From Eudorina sp. 2006-703-Eu-15 (taxonomy: Eukaryota; Chlorophyta; Chlorophyceae; Chlamydomonadales; Volvocaceae): a DNA stretch of 64,000 bases. A program made the position numbers and the translations under genes. The notes under the pieces were generated by a model that ran no database searches, was not told the origin of the DNA, and saw nothing but the letters and a program-made list of their open reading frames with translations. Positions 24,515 through 35,879 of this stretch are shown here, one piece after another; within the stretch, counting starts at the first letter, position 1, and the number at the start of each line of letters is the position of its first letter. The DNA lies in the NCBI GenBank assembly GCA_003117195.1, contig BDSI01000021.1, positions 744,001 through 808,000 on the forward strand, written 5' to 3'.

Positions 24515-24600
24515 CACGGGCGGGCGGGTTTCATTTCTAAACACACACGCTCAGTTTTTTAAACACACACGCTCAGTTTCCTTCTACACACACGCACGCG
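24515..24600 (-). repeat. Dispersed element, inverted, with CA tracts
   Basis: GGGCGGGCGGGTTTCATTTC then TAAACACACACGCTCAG, followed by a second and third partial copy (TTTTTTAAACACACACGCTC; TTTCCTTCTACACACACG). Confidence 0.6.
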
Positions 24601-26904
24601 CACACAAACGTACAACAATATATATCATATCAAAAGCCCAGATTGGTATAAAGCGTCCACTCACGCAATCCCGAACAGAACAGGCACCACACCCTCTCGC
24701 GCACAGCCCGGGTCGGACCCGACGCCGCAACGACGTACGGGCCCCAACACCCCCATTCACCATTCGTTCCGGACTTGATTTCCGCTTCAGCTCCCCCCCC
24801 GCTAACTCTGATCAGCCCGCCCGCCATTGGATTGATCTGCACCTCAGCAATCACCGGTCAATGAACGAACATCCCTTGAGTCAATCAACGAACATCCCTT
24901 GCCCCAAAACCCATCTGCCCAGGTCACAGGTCCATCGACTCAAGCAAGCAAGCGACTCAAGCAAGCGAGCCTTCCATCCTGTGATCCTGCCGGGCGACCT
25001 ACGGCCCGGTGGCCAACTCCCCACCCAGGTCAGGTCAACATCTTCGCCCGGCCTGTGCGCTGCCATGGCAATGGCGCAGGACTTCCAACACGCGGCCTGT
25101 CCGCTGCCACGCAGTGTGGTACACGTCATTGCAAGGCCCCCTTCCTGGGGCTTCACCCAGCTGTATGCATCAGTACTTGTATGACCTCATCCTGGCCCAA
25201 AGCCAAGATGAAATCGTTGCGCCCGGCCAGGACCTTGACGCGAGGAGACTCAATGTCGGATGCTGCTGCTGCTGCAGTTTAACTCGCAAACCAGCAACAC
25301 CACCAGCGCCATCACCGCTGCTTTTTTCAAGGACACACACAAACACGCACACCATGCTTGACACACACACATTGCTGAACACACACACACACACACACAC
25401 ACACAAAGACGACTCAGTTTCTTATTACACACACAGACATGTATCCATAATCTTAAAACAAAAGGATGCAGAGATCAGAAGCGAGTGTAGTGTTGGTTCC
25501 CTCTGGCAAGGTCATCGTGCGATCGGGCAAGGCCGCATCACACCCCACAACGCCCGCCTCCTCGCACCCGCCAGGCGTCCGCGGTGCGCCTTGGAATTCA
25601 CGGCCTAGCCCGCGGCACCCCATGCAGGCGGTCATTGGTCACGACGTGAAGCCGGCGCGACGGGGCCAGATGCGGCGGCGGTGGAGGATGAAGCCAACTA
25701 GACGCAGGCGCCCAAACGAGCATGGCAGGGATTGGCCCAGGGGATGACGCCAAGTCACGACCCTTTCGTAAGCGTCAAGCACTCGTCGAGCTAGCTTCTG
25801 TTCGGCCCGTCGCTCCGCCCATGAAAGGCCCATGTAAGGCCCAAGGGGTTCCTAGGGCACAGGGAAACCACGAGGCGCGGTTCTGGTGTCCACCGTCCGC
25901 CCCAGTGGCTGCATCCGGAGGCTGAGGCGGATCTCCGGGCTGGTCGATGTGGTATATATGGGTAGTGAGGCGACGCGAAGGGCAGTGCTTCTGCCTGCCC
26001 CCGTCACGCCATCGCATCCGCCATCGCATCTGCCACCGCATCCACCATTGCATCAAGAAGATAACAGGAACCAACGACCGACCCACGAGTACGAGCGTGC
26101 AGACCAACACAGGCACGTGCGATTCGCGTTGATCGGCATGCGGGCCTCCAGACCAACGAAGCAGTCAGCCAAAGGCAGACGGCGGGTAGCGGCAGTCAGA
26201 TGTGCGGTGTCGTCGGCCCCATCCATTCCATCGCCGCCTGGCCCCACGCCAGGGGACCTCCATGAAGCAGAACCCGCCCCGCTGACAACGCCGCTGCCGC
26301 GCCCGCGTTGGGGCGGCCAGGGCAGTGGGATTGCGGTAGGGCTGCACACCCATCCCCCGCCCCGCACGCACTCAACAGTTCAGGATGGGGAACCGTGCAT
26401 CAAGAGGAACGCATGTAAACAAAGCCCTGCAGGGCTTGACGCTTGACGTGTTTGTTCTAGCTGCCAGCAGCAAGGCCCTTGGGCACCACTGCCCCAAGCC
26501 GCGGTCTTGCAGCCCCCACACAAGCGCGTGCAAACAGCCAACAGCGGCCGCACACCACCACCGATACCAACGACCAGCCACTTTTCCTTCGTTGCCGTAT
26601 GGCAGGCCTGTACCCCGCTAGATGTCAACGCTCTGTTGCCCCATCCCATCTCATCCGACCGATTGCCAATCGACCCCTGCCTGTGCGGTTGCACCGCTTC
26701 AGAGCAGAGCACGGCCCTGGCCGCCCGGCGTGCAGCCGCTGGCTTGCTGGCTAGGGACCCAACCGTCCCCACTCCGACCTGATAGGCTCAGCCACCCTCT
26801 CCCGGGCCTCTTAGCACTTCCCAGTCCCGCGCCCGAACTCCACTGCCCGCCTAAACTGCCGGCCCCCGCTGCTGCCCATTTCGCCAGCGACCCAAATCAC
26901 CTTT

Positions 26905-26930
26905 GGGTGTGCCCCGGGTTTGTTTCTGAG
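26905..26930 (+). repeat. Dispersed GGGTGTGCCCGGGTTCGTTTCTG element
   Basis: GGGTGTGCCCCGGGTTTGTT followed by TCTGAG. Related copies lie at 11465, 12894 (-), 47326 and 57974 (-). Confidence 0.65.
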
Positions 26931-27092
26931 CCAGGCGTTTCTTTTGGGTTTCCTTCCTCCTCCTCCGTTGGGAGGTGATTTGACCACCCATGACGTCCCC
27001 ACGAACAGGTGCAACCATCCCGCTGCCGCGCCCCATCCCCCATTCCACGCCGCGCCCCATCCCCCATTCCACGCCGCGCCGGCCATGCGCAT

Positions 27093-30000
27093 TCACATCG
27101 GCATGCCTGCTGTCGGTCCAAAGGGGTCCTGACCGCACACGCCGTGCGGCAGGCCGGGGCCGCCAAATATGTAGCCGCCCAGCGCGGCCGCGGCCGCAGC
27201 CGCGGACGCTGCGCCGCCGCCTCCACTTGCTGGACCCATTCCCGCCGGCCCAGCTGCGAGCGTCGCGGCCGCGTTGGCGCCCACCATGGCCACCACCTGC
27301 AGCAGCCCCGCGAGCTGCTGCTCCTGTTGGTCCAGCAGGTAGGCCTGTTTCAAGCGGATCTGCTCGAGAAGGTACTGGAAGGTGTGGAAGCTGTCGGGAA
27401 GCTGCCCGAGGACGTCCCCTGGAGCTTCCGCCGCCGCCGCCTCGGCCACGCCCGCCGCCGCCGCTGCTGGGCCCGCTTGCGGCTGCTGCTGGTGTTGCTG
27501 TTGTTGCTGCTGCTGCTGCGAGGCGCCGCCGCCGCCGCCACCACCGCCCGCTTCCGACGAGCGGCGGCTGGTGCTTGTCACCACGCCCACAATGGTCCAC
27601 GCGCGCAGCAGCGCGCGCTCCGCCATTGCAAGGCTCCAGCAGGTTCCTTTGTGCTCCAATACCCGCGCGAGCAGCACGTAGGCCCGCCCCGTCTCCGGGT
27701 GCAGTGCGCCCATGCGCGACTCCAAATCCAGGACCTGCACAAGCATCAACCCGCAGTTCACGTTGAGCGCACACGACTCCACCGGCATCCATCCATGCGC
27801 ACGCGGCCCAAAACGTGCGCGTGAAGGGGCCACCCCAGGCAAGCCCACACATCTTGGATAAGGGGTAGGCGGGTAGGCGGGTAGGCCCGGGGCACAGCTC
27901 GATGGGCCCGAGTGAGACCCGCCTTTCAGCTTCCGCGCATTAGGGAAAGCTTTTGGTATTTGGTTGGAAAGCCCAATCATGGAAGGCGTTGGGTTGGAAA
28001 ACCAAGCGTTTTTTCATAATGTTTTGGTTGGAGAACCCATTTGACAGAATCGTTCGCTGGTTGGACAACCCACCTGCCGGAGGATGCGGTTGATGGACTC
28101 TGGGTCGGGGATGTCGCCGGGGCGTGCGGCCTCCACCGGCAGCAGCAGCTTCAGGTGCTGCTGCTGCAGCAATGTCAGCTGCGACAGCGGGCACATCGTC
28201 TGATGGCCCTGCGCCGCGGCTGCGGCGCCGGGACTGCTGAAGCCCCGCGGCCCCGCGGCTGCGGCCTGGCTCGCGGCCAGCCCCGGCGCCGTCGCGGCCT
28301 TCTCCGCGCTCCGGCTCTTACCAGCGTCCTCGGCAGCGGCCGACGACGCGCGCTCACCGGCGCCTCCCCCGGCCTGTTGGGAGTCGGGGCTGTTCATCGC
28401 GTCGTGGACCGCAGCCACCGACGCTCCAGCTCCAGCCGCGGCTGCTGCGGTCCCGGCGGCCGACGTGGGCGGGAGGGTGCGCCGCGGTGGGTCCTCGTCA
28501 TGCTGTGCGGGCCCCGATGCCCCAGATGCCCCCGCCGCCGCCGTGCCGGTGCCGTGGACATCTGATGTCCCCCGCCGGGGAGGCAGCGCGTCGGATGCAC
28601 CCGCCGACGGACCGGTGCGGGAGCCTGGAGCAGGGCAGTCGCCGGCGGGTCCCGGGGAGCCGTCCGTCTTCGAGTCACGACACGGAAGCGCATCTGCCAC
28701 GCCGCCACTGACCCACGGGTCGGCGTCCGTCGCGTCGGCGGCCGCGTCCGCCGCCCTGCTGCCGCTGGTGCGCCGCCTCACCTCCCTCTTCGTCACCCCC
28801 GGCTCGCCCTTCACGCCCGCTCTCCCCTCCGGCGGCGCGGCGTCCCCGACCTCCTGCTCCTCCTGCCCCTCCTCCTCCTCCGCCTTGACTCCGCTCAGCG
28901 CCGCAATCTTCTCCTGCACCGCCACCAGCTGCGCCGACAGCTTTGGCGAGCGGCCCAAAGCCGTCGCGAGCTGGGCCAGCCGCGGCGGCAGCCCGTAGCC
29001 GCAGGGCCCGCCGCCCCCGCCAGCAGCGTCCCCGGGCAGCGTCCCCATCTCCATCGGGCCCAGCCCAGGACCCAGACCCATGTGGCCCAGCATGGGCGCA
29101 AGCCCCTGTGGACCCATCATCGCACTCAGGTGGGCCTGATGGAGAGCTACAGGGCCCATGCCGTGAAGTCCTCCCAGGCCGAGAGGACCGCCGGCTGGCA
29201 TGGGGCCGGCGGCGCCTGCGGCTAGCATGGGATTGACGGCGGCGCCGGGGCGGCCCCGTGGCCGCCTCGGACCCATGCCGGCCCCGGGCGGCGGCATCCG
29301 CTGCAGCAGGTGCAGGGGCGGCGGACCATGCGGCCCGGGCCCCAGCGCTCCGTGCGGCATCTGCATCAGCGGCATCTGCACTGGGAAGCCGCTTCCGCCC
29401 ATGTGCGGCGGCAGCCGACCCACATGTGACCCGCCCATGCGTGGAGGCAACGAGACGTTGGGATGCAGCCTGCGGCTGCCGCCACCGCCGCCGCCAGAGG
29501 TTAGGCAACGCTGCGCGGCCCCGCCCGACTGCCGCACCCCTCCGGCCCCACAGCCGCGCCGGTCCGCGCCCGGGCGCGGCGGCAACGTCCCGCGTCGCCG
29601 CACAGGGGCCCGCTCCTGTACCCGCGCCTCTTCCACCTCCGCCTCTTCCTCCTCCTCCACGGCCTCCTCCTCACCCATGCTGCCGTCCTCAACCGCCTCA
29701 CCCTCGTCCACATGCTGCTGACCTTCGTCCTCGTCCTCAGACTCCTCCGCCCTGACCGATGGCCGGGCCCCCCGTCCTCGTCCGCGGCCGCCCCCGCGGC
29801 GCCCCCGGCCTGTCGCCGCGGCGCCCCGGCCCCCACCCCGGCTGCCCCGCGCGCTGCGGTACACGACAGTGCGCGGCCCCGCTCCTCCGTCTTCGTCCGC
29901 GTGGCGCAGTCCCTCAGCCGTCCCGTCCAGCGCCCGCTGGTCCTCCCGCTCCTCCACGTCCTCCTCCAATTCCAGCTGCTCCTGGTGCTGTTGCTGCTGC

Positions 30001-30539
30001 TCCAGTTCCTCGTCGCTGCACTCCCCGGCGGCTTGCTCAGCCGCGCCCCGTGCTGCGAACCCGCCCCGCTGCTGCTGCTGGTAGTAGTATTGCTGCTGCG
30101 GGTGGTCGTGGTGGTGGTGGTGCTGCAGGTGGTGCTGAGCACGCTGCCGAAACGCATGCGGGTCCAGCAGGTGCGGGTCCATCTGCGGGTCGTCCTGCGG
30201 CGGCCGCGGCGGCGGTACCCGACCCGGCCCTTGCTGGTACAGCCGATTCGAGGACTGCTGCCGCAGCTGCAGCATCCGCAGCGCATCGCGCCGCAGCGCC
30301 CCGTCATCGCCCGTGTACCCCAGCGAGTCGTCCCGCTGCTCCCCCTCGCCCACCTCGCCGTCGGCATCCTCGGGCACCTGCCCCGGGGCAACCCCGTCCT
30401 GCTCGTCCTCAAAGTCGTCCCGCACGCGGACCCGCGCTATCATGGACGGTAGGGACGTCTCGCGGCTGAGCGGCGGCCGCTGCCGTCGGAAGGACGCCTG
30501 CCGAAGCACCCCGTCGCTACGCCGGCGGCTGGGCAGCAT
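27093..30539 (-). CDS. Large disordered RGG/acidic protein with TPR-like C-terminus (1035 aa)
   Basis: Two minus-strand exons, 30539-28074 and 27734-27093, join in phase 0. Visible parts: a basic Ser/Arg N-terminus (1-40); His/Gln/Tyr runs (131-157); an RGG/GRG box (231-260); a strongly acidic segment (264-306); a Met/Pro/Gly-rich stretch with an AT-hook-like PRRPRGRPG (about 425-433); then Ala/Gly/Pro-rich disorder. The most ordered part straddles the splice: ESINRILRQ joined to VLDLESRMGALHPETGRA, then LLARVLEHKG and LAMAERALLRAW. This resembles paired TPR helices. A poly-Gln run and a Gln-rich helix (LLEQIRLKQAYLLDQQEQQ) follow. RGG and AT-hook features suggest nucleic-acid binding; that is inference. 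No family name is assigned. Confidence 0.7.
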
Positions 30540-30807
30540 CCTCTGGCCGGCCCGGGGCGCATCCTCGGGTCCCCTGAAATTCCAGCGAGCCAGGAACGAT
30601 TCTCAGACCGCGCGCACACGCACACAAGGACAGACGGCGGATATGCAGTGCAGCCATATCCATACTTCCCAGGGTCAATCCATCTCGCACCCTGCCTACA
30701 ACAGATACCCGCCTACAACAGATCTGTTGTAGGCGGGTACTTATGTACACACCCAGGTGCACAGCCACACGCACGCGCGCACACACACGCTCCTGTTCTG
30801 CCTGCCT

Positions 30808-30848
<41 letters not shown>

Positions 30849-31321
30849 GCGAGGATCGCACGCACGCACGCGCAACATTGTGGTGTGAGTTTGTGTGGCC
30901 AAGGCAGCCGACCCGCACCAGCTGGTAGTCTTCCGCGACGCGGCGATACCAAAAGCGCGCCAAATCGACAGCGTTCTTCCTACGCCGCCGCCTTTTATGT
31001 ACAATATCGGTCGGGCAATGGGTATATTGTATACGCATACGGGCAAATATTGGGGCGCTAATCGGCCCCTCGCATGCCACGCACTCCTGCTCTGGTAAGT
31101 AATTTGCAGGTTTTGGTAAGTATCCGGGCCTGGGCGGTTATGCGTTGGCTTCTCATTAAACACACACAAGCCCAGGTTCCGGGTGGTATCATATACATCG
31201 ACGGTCGAGCTGGACTTTTCGTTTCTCGCGGCTCTGTTTTCGTAACACACACACACACACACACACACACGAGCCCAGGATAAACCCTCGGATTGCTTCG
31301 CAAGCCTCAAGATCAATTCGC
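30540..31321. promoter_or_regulatory. Upstream region of the RGG/TPR gene: palindrome and CA tracts
   Basis: It contains a perfect 34-bp palindrome (30706-30739), (CA)n at 30807-30846 and 31242-31270, and CTCGCGGCTCTGTTTTC next to the second CA tract. The 3' end of the HARE-HTH gene abuts at 31322, so promoter and 3' UTR share this spacer. Confidence 0.45.
30706..30739. repeat. Perfect 34-bp palindrome
   Basis: Half-site TACCCGCCTACAACAGA meets its exact reverse complement with no spacer (centre AGATCT). A partial third copy of the half-site, CTGCCTACAACAGA, lies directly upstream. It is 167 bp above the ATG of the RGG/TPR gene. Confidence 0.95.
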
Positions 31322-33224
31322 TTACCCTTCGATTTCGTCCGCGGCGTCGACCAGCAAATGAAGGCTGCTCAGCGCGTCGCTCTCGGCCACACTGCCGCCG
31401 TTGACCCCCGCGGGTCCGGCCGTCATGCCGCTAGTCGTCCCGGCGCGCCCACCGTTCGCCGCCGCCGCCGCCAACCCAGCAGCCGGGGGGTTCGCGAGGG
31501 CGCCCCGACACGCGGCCGCCCCACCGGCGGATGCGGGGCCGCCGTTTAGAGACGCCCGATGGCCGGCGGTGCCTCCCACGGGCGCGCCGCCGCCTCCACC
31601 ACTACCGCTGACCGCCACAGCCAACCCAGCAGAAGCAGAAGCCGAACGGTGTAGGGCCGTCCCATTCGACGATGTGCGGTGGTGTGAATAGCCGTTTCCG
31701 CCGCCGCCACGGGAGGCGGCGCCGTTGTAGCTGGTCCGCAGCTTCTTGGACACCGGCTCAGCAGCACCACCCGGGTCGTGCACATCGGCGGGGTCGATGC
31801 CCTCCTGAGCGAGCCAGTTCAGCAGCCAGGGCTCGCTCAGCCAGGCCTTCAGACCGAAGAGGCCCTCCTTGGGCCTGCAGCGGGGCACAGGCGGTCGGGA
31901 AGCAGATCGGACCACATCAGGCGCGCAGACTTTTGACTTCAACTTCTTTATGTTATTCATGCGGTGAATGAGGTGTGAATGACAGGTGAAGCGCACTTGC
32001 TACTGCGCAAGGGGGAAGGAGAACACAGTTTATGGGGGCAAGGGCACCCGCGTGCAGGGCACCGGTCAGCCGGTCTTTTTCCTCTCATGCCCACCAATGC
32101 TCCCCGTGAAGCGCCTCATACATGCCGCGCACCCAGTACGGATCCAGTAGACCTTTTTATGGCACACAGGCGTCTAGCGCCCCGCTTGGAGTGCCCGCAA
32201 CCGCGTATCAGGTGACAGTGCGCCCCAGCTCCAGTCGGCGCCCTCCGCCCGACCATGCGTCCCCGCCCGGAAAGGCTTACTTGATGAAAACGGTCGTGCT
32301 CGCCTTTTTTCGAACCTCCGTGTACAGCGCTGAAGCCATGGTGTTCTCTGGGGTCTTGCCCATGCAGCGAAGGAGCTTGCGTTCCATCGCAAGCTTTGTG
32401 ATTTCGCCTGGGGCGAGGATGCCCGTCCGGTCGAGGGGCGGCGGCAAGGCACGCCCGAGAAATCTCAGTAAGGCACGTTCATGGGCAGCAAAGGTGATTA
32501 TGTTAGGCATGTTGTCCAGACGGAAGCGCACGACCGCGCGCTGTTGCACGCAACGCGACCGCACGCAAAAGCCATCTCTGACACTACGCCCAGACACACC
32601 TGATACTTGCAAGTGACCCCGTCCCGTCCCTCTGACCTGAAGTCATGAGACGCTCTTCCTGTTTGAGAATTTCAAATGCGGCATTTTTAAAGATGCCGCC
32701 GGTCGGTGGCTGCGAGCCGCTGGCATGGTCGGCAGAATCAGTCTCAAAGTCGCCGCTGTAAATGTTCCGCCTGAACGTAGAGAAAAGAAGCGTGGCCGGA
32801 GCGGTGCAAAGACTTGGCAGGCGCACAGTAAGTTTGAGCTGTGACATGGGGTAAAGTCGTTCGCCAACCTATCACCTCGCCTACACCGTGTTCCATCGGA
32901 TAGGAACAGCTCGCATGTTGCAAGCCACGAGGCTTAGCATAGGCAAATTCTGAAGTAGCGGCCTCTCAGCAACAGGATAGCTACTGCAAGGGCATGTCTA
33001 ACGCTCTGGCGTCACAAGGCGAAGGCCTAACCCTCGAGCCCATGTGAAGTCGACTGGTAAGTAAGCCATTCCATTTACACGAACTAGGTTTTGTCTCGTT
33101 CGTGGGACGGGAAACCTGTGGCGCGATGGGGCCGCGCGCTCCGTCCAGGCGGCAGTCTCCCCACTCACCTTGAACGCCCAGAGCCATTTGCAGCCCTCCG
33201 AGTGACGGTGGTCAGACCACTCAT
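31322..33224 (-). CDS. HARE-HTH (HB1/ASXL-type winged helix) protein (289 aa)
   Basis: HARE-HTH domains are winged helices of chromatin and restriction proteins (ASXL, HB1, some endonucleases), thought to bind DNA. Minus-strand exons 33224-33169, 32770-32637, 32407-32281 and 31874-31322 keep phase throughout and end in TAA. The domain spans about residues 42-117 and is assembled from three exons: GGIFKNAAFEILKQEERLM, then GEITKLAMERKLLRCMGKTP with ENTMASALYTEV, then PKEGLFGLKAWL. KTPENTMASALYT and EGLFGLKAW are the family's best-known signatures. The rest (about 130-289) is Ala/Gly/Ser-rich with a possible nuclear signal SKKLR. ATG 33224 was chosen because its exon (MSGLTTVTRRAANGSGRS) is the only nearby one ending in the required phase 2. 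Confidence 0.8.
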
Positions 33225-33814
33225 CTGCAGAAGTCGGTTGCAGCGGCGTTCAATTGATTGGCCTCCGAGTTGACATAAACATGCAGCATGCTCCGCCAAC
33301 CAGAGCTATCTCTCACCGTAAACCCTAGGTTCCAGCACTTCTTTCACCGTCTTAAGGCTTTGCCTAACTGTTCCCAGCAGCTGGCCGAGCAGTTGAACGA
33401 CGTTTGGGGCAATCCGTTCGTTGCGTGTCAAGAAAGGCCTGTGATAGCATTCTTACACATGCATCTACCGGAGTTGCATACAATAATGGCTACGCATCTG
33501 AGGTCTTTGCGGCGGTCTGAGCCGGTCTACTTGCACGACGACTTTCTCCATGGGCCCCCCCCGTTGTTGCAGTTTACGAACGCAAACGACCCGCTCAAAC
33601 TGCAGCACGTTGTTACATGGATTACACCTTACATAGGAGGTTGACAGATATGCAGGGATGATTGCATTTTCAGTCAGCTTTTACTTTAAACTTTATTGAC
33701 ATCTGTTGGAAATACACTGCAGCACAATGCTAGAAAGAAAATTGCTTCCATTTATCCACGACGAATTATAGACGTTTGGGCGCGTTCAGACACCACAGTT
33801 CTTTGCTGCCCGGA
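33225..33814. promoter_or_regulatory. Divergent spacer between the HARE-HTH and La-RRM genes
   Basis: About 590 bp, AT-richer than the coding exons. It contains the puzzling open frame at 33288-33644. The first exon(s) of the La-RRM gene may also lie here. Confidence 0.4.
33288..33644 (+). CDS. Unplaced 118-codon open frame, doubtful gene
   Basis: ATG to TGA, with a balanced, non-repetitive amino-acid composition (many Leu, His, Phe, Asn) quite unlike the Ala/Gly/Pro-rich shadow frames of this genome. Examples are LTVNPRFQHFFHRLKALP and HDDFLHGPPPLLQF. I recognise no family. It begins 64 bp from the divergent HARE-HTH start codon. It could be a small gene, a 5' exon of the La-RRM gene, or a fragment of a mobile element. 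Confidence 0.25.
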   Translation: MLRQPELSLTVNPRFQHFFHRLKALPNCSQQLAEQLNDVWGNPFVACQERPVIAFLHMHLPELHTIMATHLRSLRRSEPVYLHDDFLHGPPPLLQFTNANDPLKLQHVVTWITPYIGG

Positions 33815-35800
33815 ATGGCATTTCCTTCCGACGACTCAGCTGCCGACGCCAGAACAATTTATGCGGTGAGATTACAATGGTTAAATCTTTGTCCACTCAA
33901 AAGATGCCAGGCCTGTCTCGCTGTTGGCTGCCTTACCATGCGAAGCTTTCTAGGCGCCTGATAGACCTTTCCTCCTCCCCGTTCGGTTGGGCATCCACAG
34001 AAGCCCTTTCCAAAATCTACCACGGATGAGCATGTCAGAGACCTGTTCGGCGCGTACGGCAGGTGTGTATGCAACGGTTACTTCTGTGACCCTCGAGCGC
34101 GTGCGCCCGAACAAGGGGCCCAACATACTGCGACACTCAGAGCACAGATGCATGCATGTATGTGGGCCGGCTAAACCGATGTATCCCAGTCGTCCATATG
34201 GTACGGACAGGGGCCGTCCCCGGACCGGTACGAGCACCCCCTCTCCCCCATTGCCCCATCCAAGCCTGTCATGGTTGGAACTGAAGATGCGGAATGCCAC
34301 GGTCCAAAACATCAAGGTCCCTCCGGCTGCATCCCGTGTATGGCGGCACTAGGTCTTTTCCAGAGCCCTTCACTTTCCCGGCAGCCTGTCCTCCTTCCTG
34401 GCTCTTTGCCTGCGATCAACCAAGCACCCCGCGCGCATCGTCAGCACCACTTTGATGTTTAATCCTTTCTGTCAGCCGCGGCTCGTTCCCTTGCACGAAC
34501 CTTACACGACGCCGCGCCTGTTCGCCACTTGAATAATCCCCCCACGCACGGGGGCGCCTGCAGCATCCGGCGAGTGAAATTGCGGCGCGAGGCAGCCACA
34601 AACAGCTTCCGTGGCAGTGTGTACGTGGAGTTTGCCGATGCCGCGGCCGCGCACGCCGCCGTCAGCAGCCCGCCGCAGCAGCCCGGGGCGGGCACGCCCT
34701 CCCGCTTGCAGGTGATGATGAAGGCCGACTATGAGCGCAAGCGCGCCAACGCGACCAGTTCGGGCGGCGGCGGCGGTGGGGGGGCCGGGAACAGCTCAGG
34801 GCACAAGCGGGCGCGGCACCGCAGCAGCAGCGACAGGCCCACACCTTCCTCCCAGCGGCACCAGGCGCCGCCACCACCACCGCCGCCGCCGCCACAGCCA
34901 CCACCACCGCCGCCGCTAACGTCCGTCGAACAGCATATTGGCGTTATGCCCGCGGCAGATCAGCACAACGGCCACCCGCAGGCTCAGCAGCAGCAACAGC
35001 AGCAGCAACAAAGCCAGCACTGGCGGCAGGTCGCGGAGGAACGCGAGGGCACGATCCGGTCCCTGGAGGAGTCGCTGCGGAAGGTGCGGGAGGACCACCA
35101 GCGGCTTTACCAACGTCTTGAGGAGGTACGGCAGGGTTGCGTCGCCGCGGGGCGTCCAGGGGAAGTGACGGGAGCGCGGGGTGGGGTGGGGTGGCTGGGT
35201 GGAGCATGTGTGTGTGTGTGTGTGTGTGTGTGTTGCTTAGGCAGGCAGAGCAGGAGTGCGTGACATGCACAGGCAGATTAGCGCCCAATACTTGCCTGGA
35301 GCATGTGTGAGAAATGCAACCCGCATGTGTGTGTGTGTGTGTGTGTGTGTGTTTAGAAATGCAACCCGCCCGACCCAAACCAACCTCCGATATACTTACC
35401 ATATTAACCTGAGAATTGGAAAACATGAAAACAGCAACAAGGCAGCCGCGCCACCACCGACAAAAGTTGCAGAACAAAACAAGACCCGGCAGGAAATTGG
35501 CGACCCAGCAGTACCCGAACCGAATTAATATTAATGATACCGACCTAGAGGACATGTGAAGAAGTGGAGATGTAGGCGCCGAAGTCCACGGAGCAGGCCG
35601 ACAGGGACAACATGAGCACGGGCAGGGAAAGAGACGGTCAGCAAGGAGAACAACGAACAGTGGCGGAGCAATAGACAAATTTCAAAGCAAACCTATGGTG
35701 GTGGCGCGGCAGAACTATGGGGTTGGACAGTTTTGTCAGGATTGTGGACGATATGAAATGTACGGCAAGCTGTGTGGGAGAGTCGCAGTTAGGCAGCGAA

Positions 35801-35879
<79 letters not shown>

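Larger units (their letters stand above)
22125..27092. other. Intergenic/3' region of about 5 kb, repeat-rich, no supported gene
   Basis: It holds CTGCCGTACCCACCTGCATGG-type direct repeats (22317-22360), CA tracts (23631-23652, 24501-24518, 25335-25410), (CAGC)n at 24106-24182, (GTCC)n at 24328-24357, and copies of the dispersed families at 23485, 24515 and 26905. A 202-codon minus-strand frame at 22859-23467 is open and Arg/Ser/Ala-rich but has no recognisable domain. The 3' UTR of the RGG/TPR gene ends somewhere below 27093. Confidence 0.5.
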
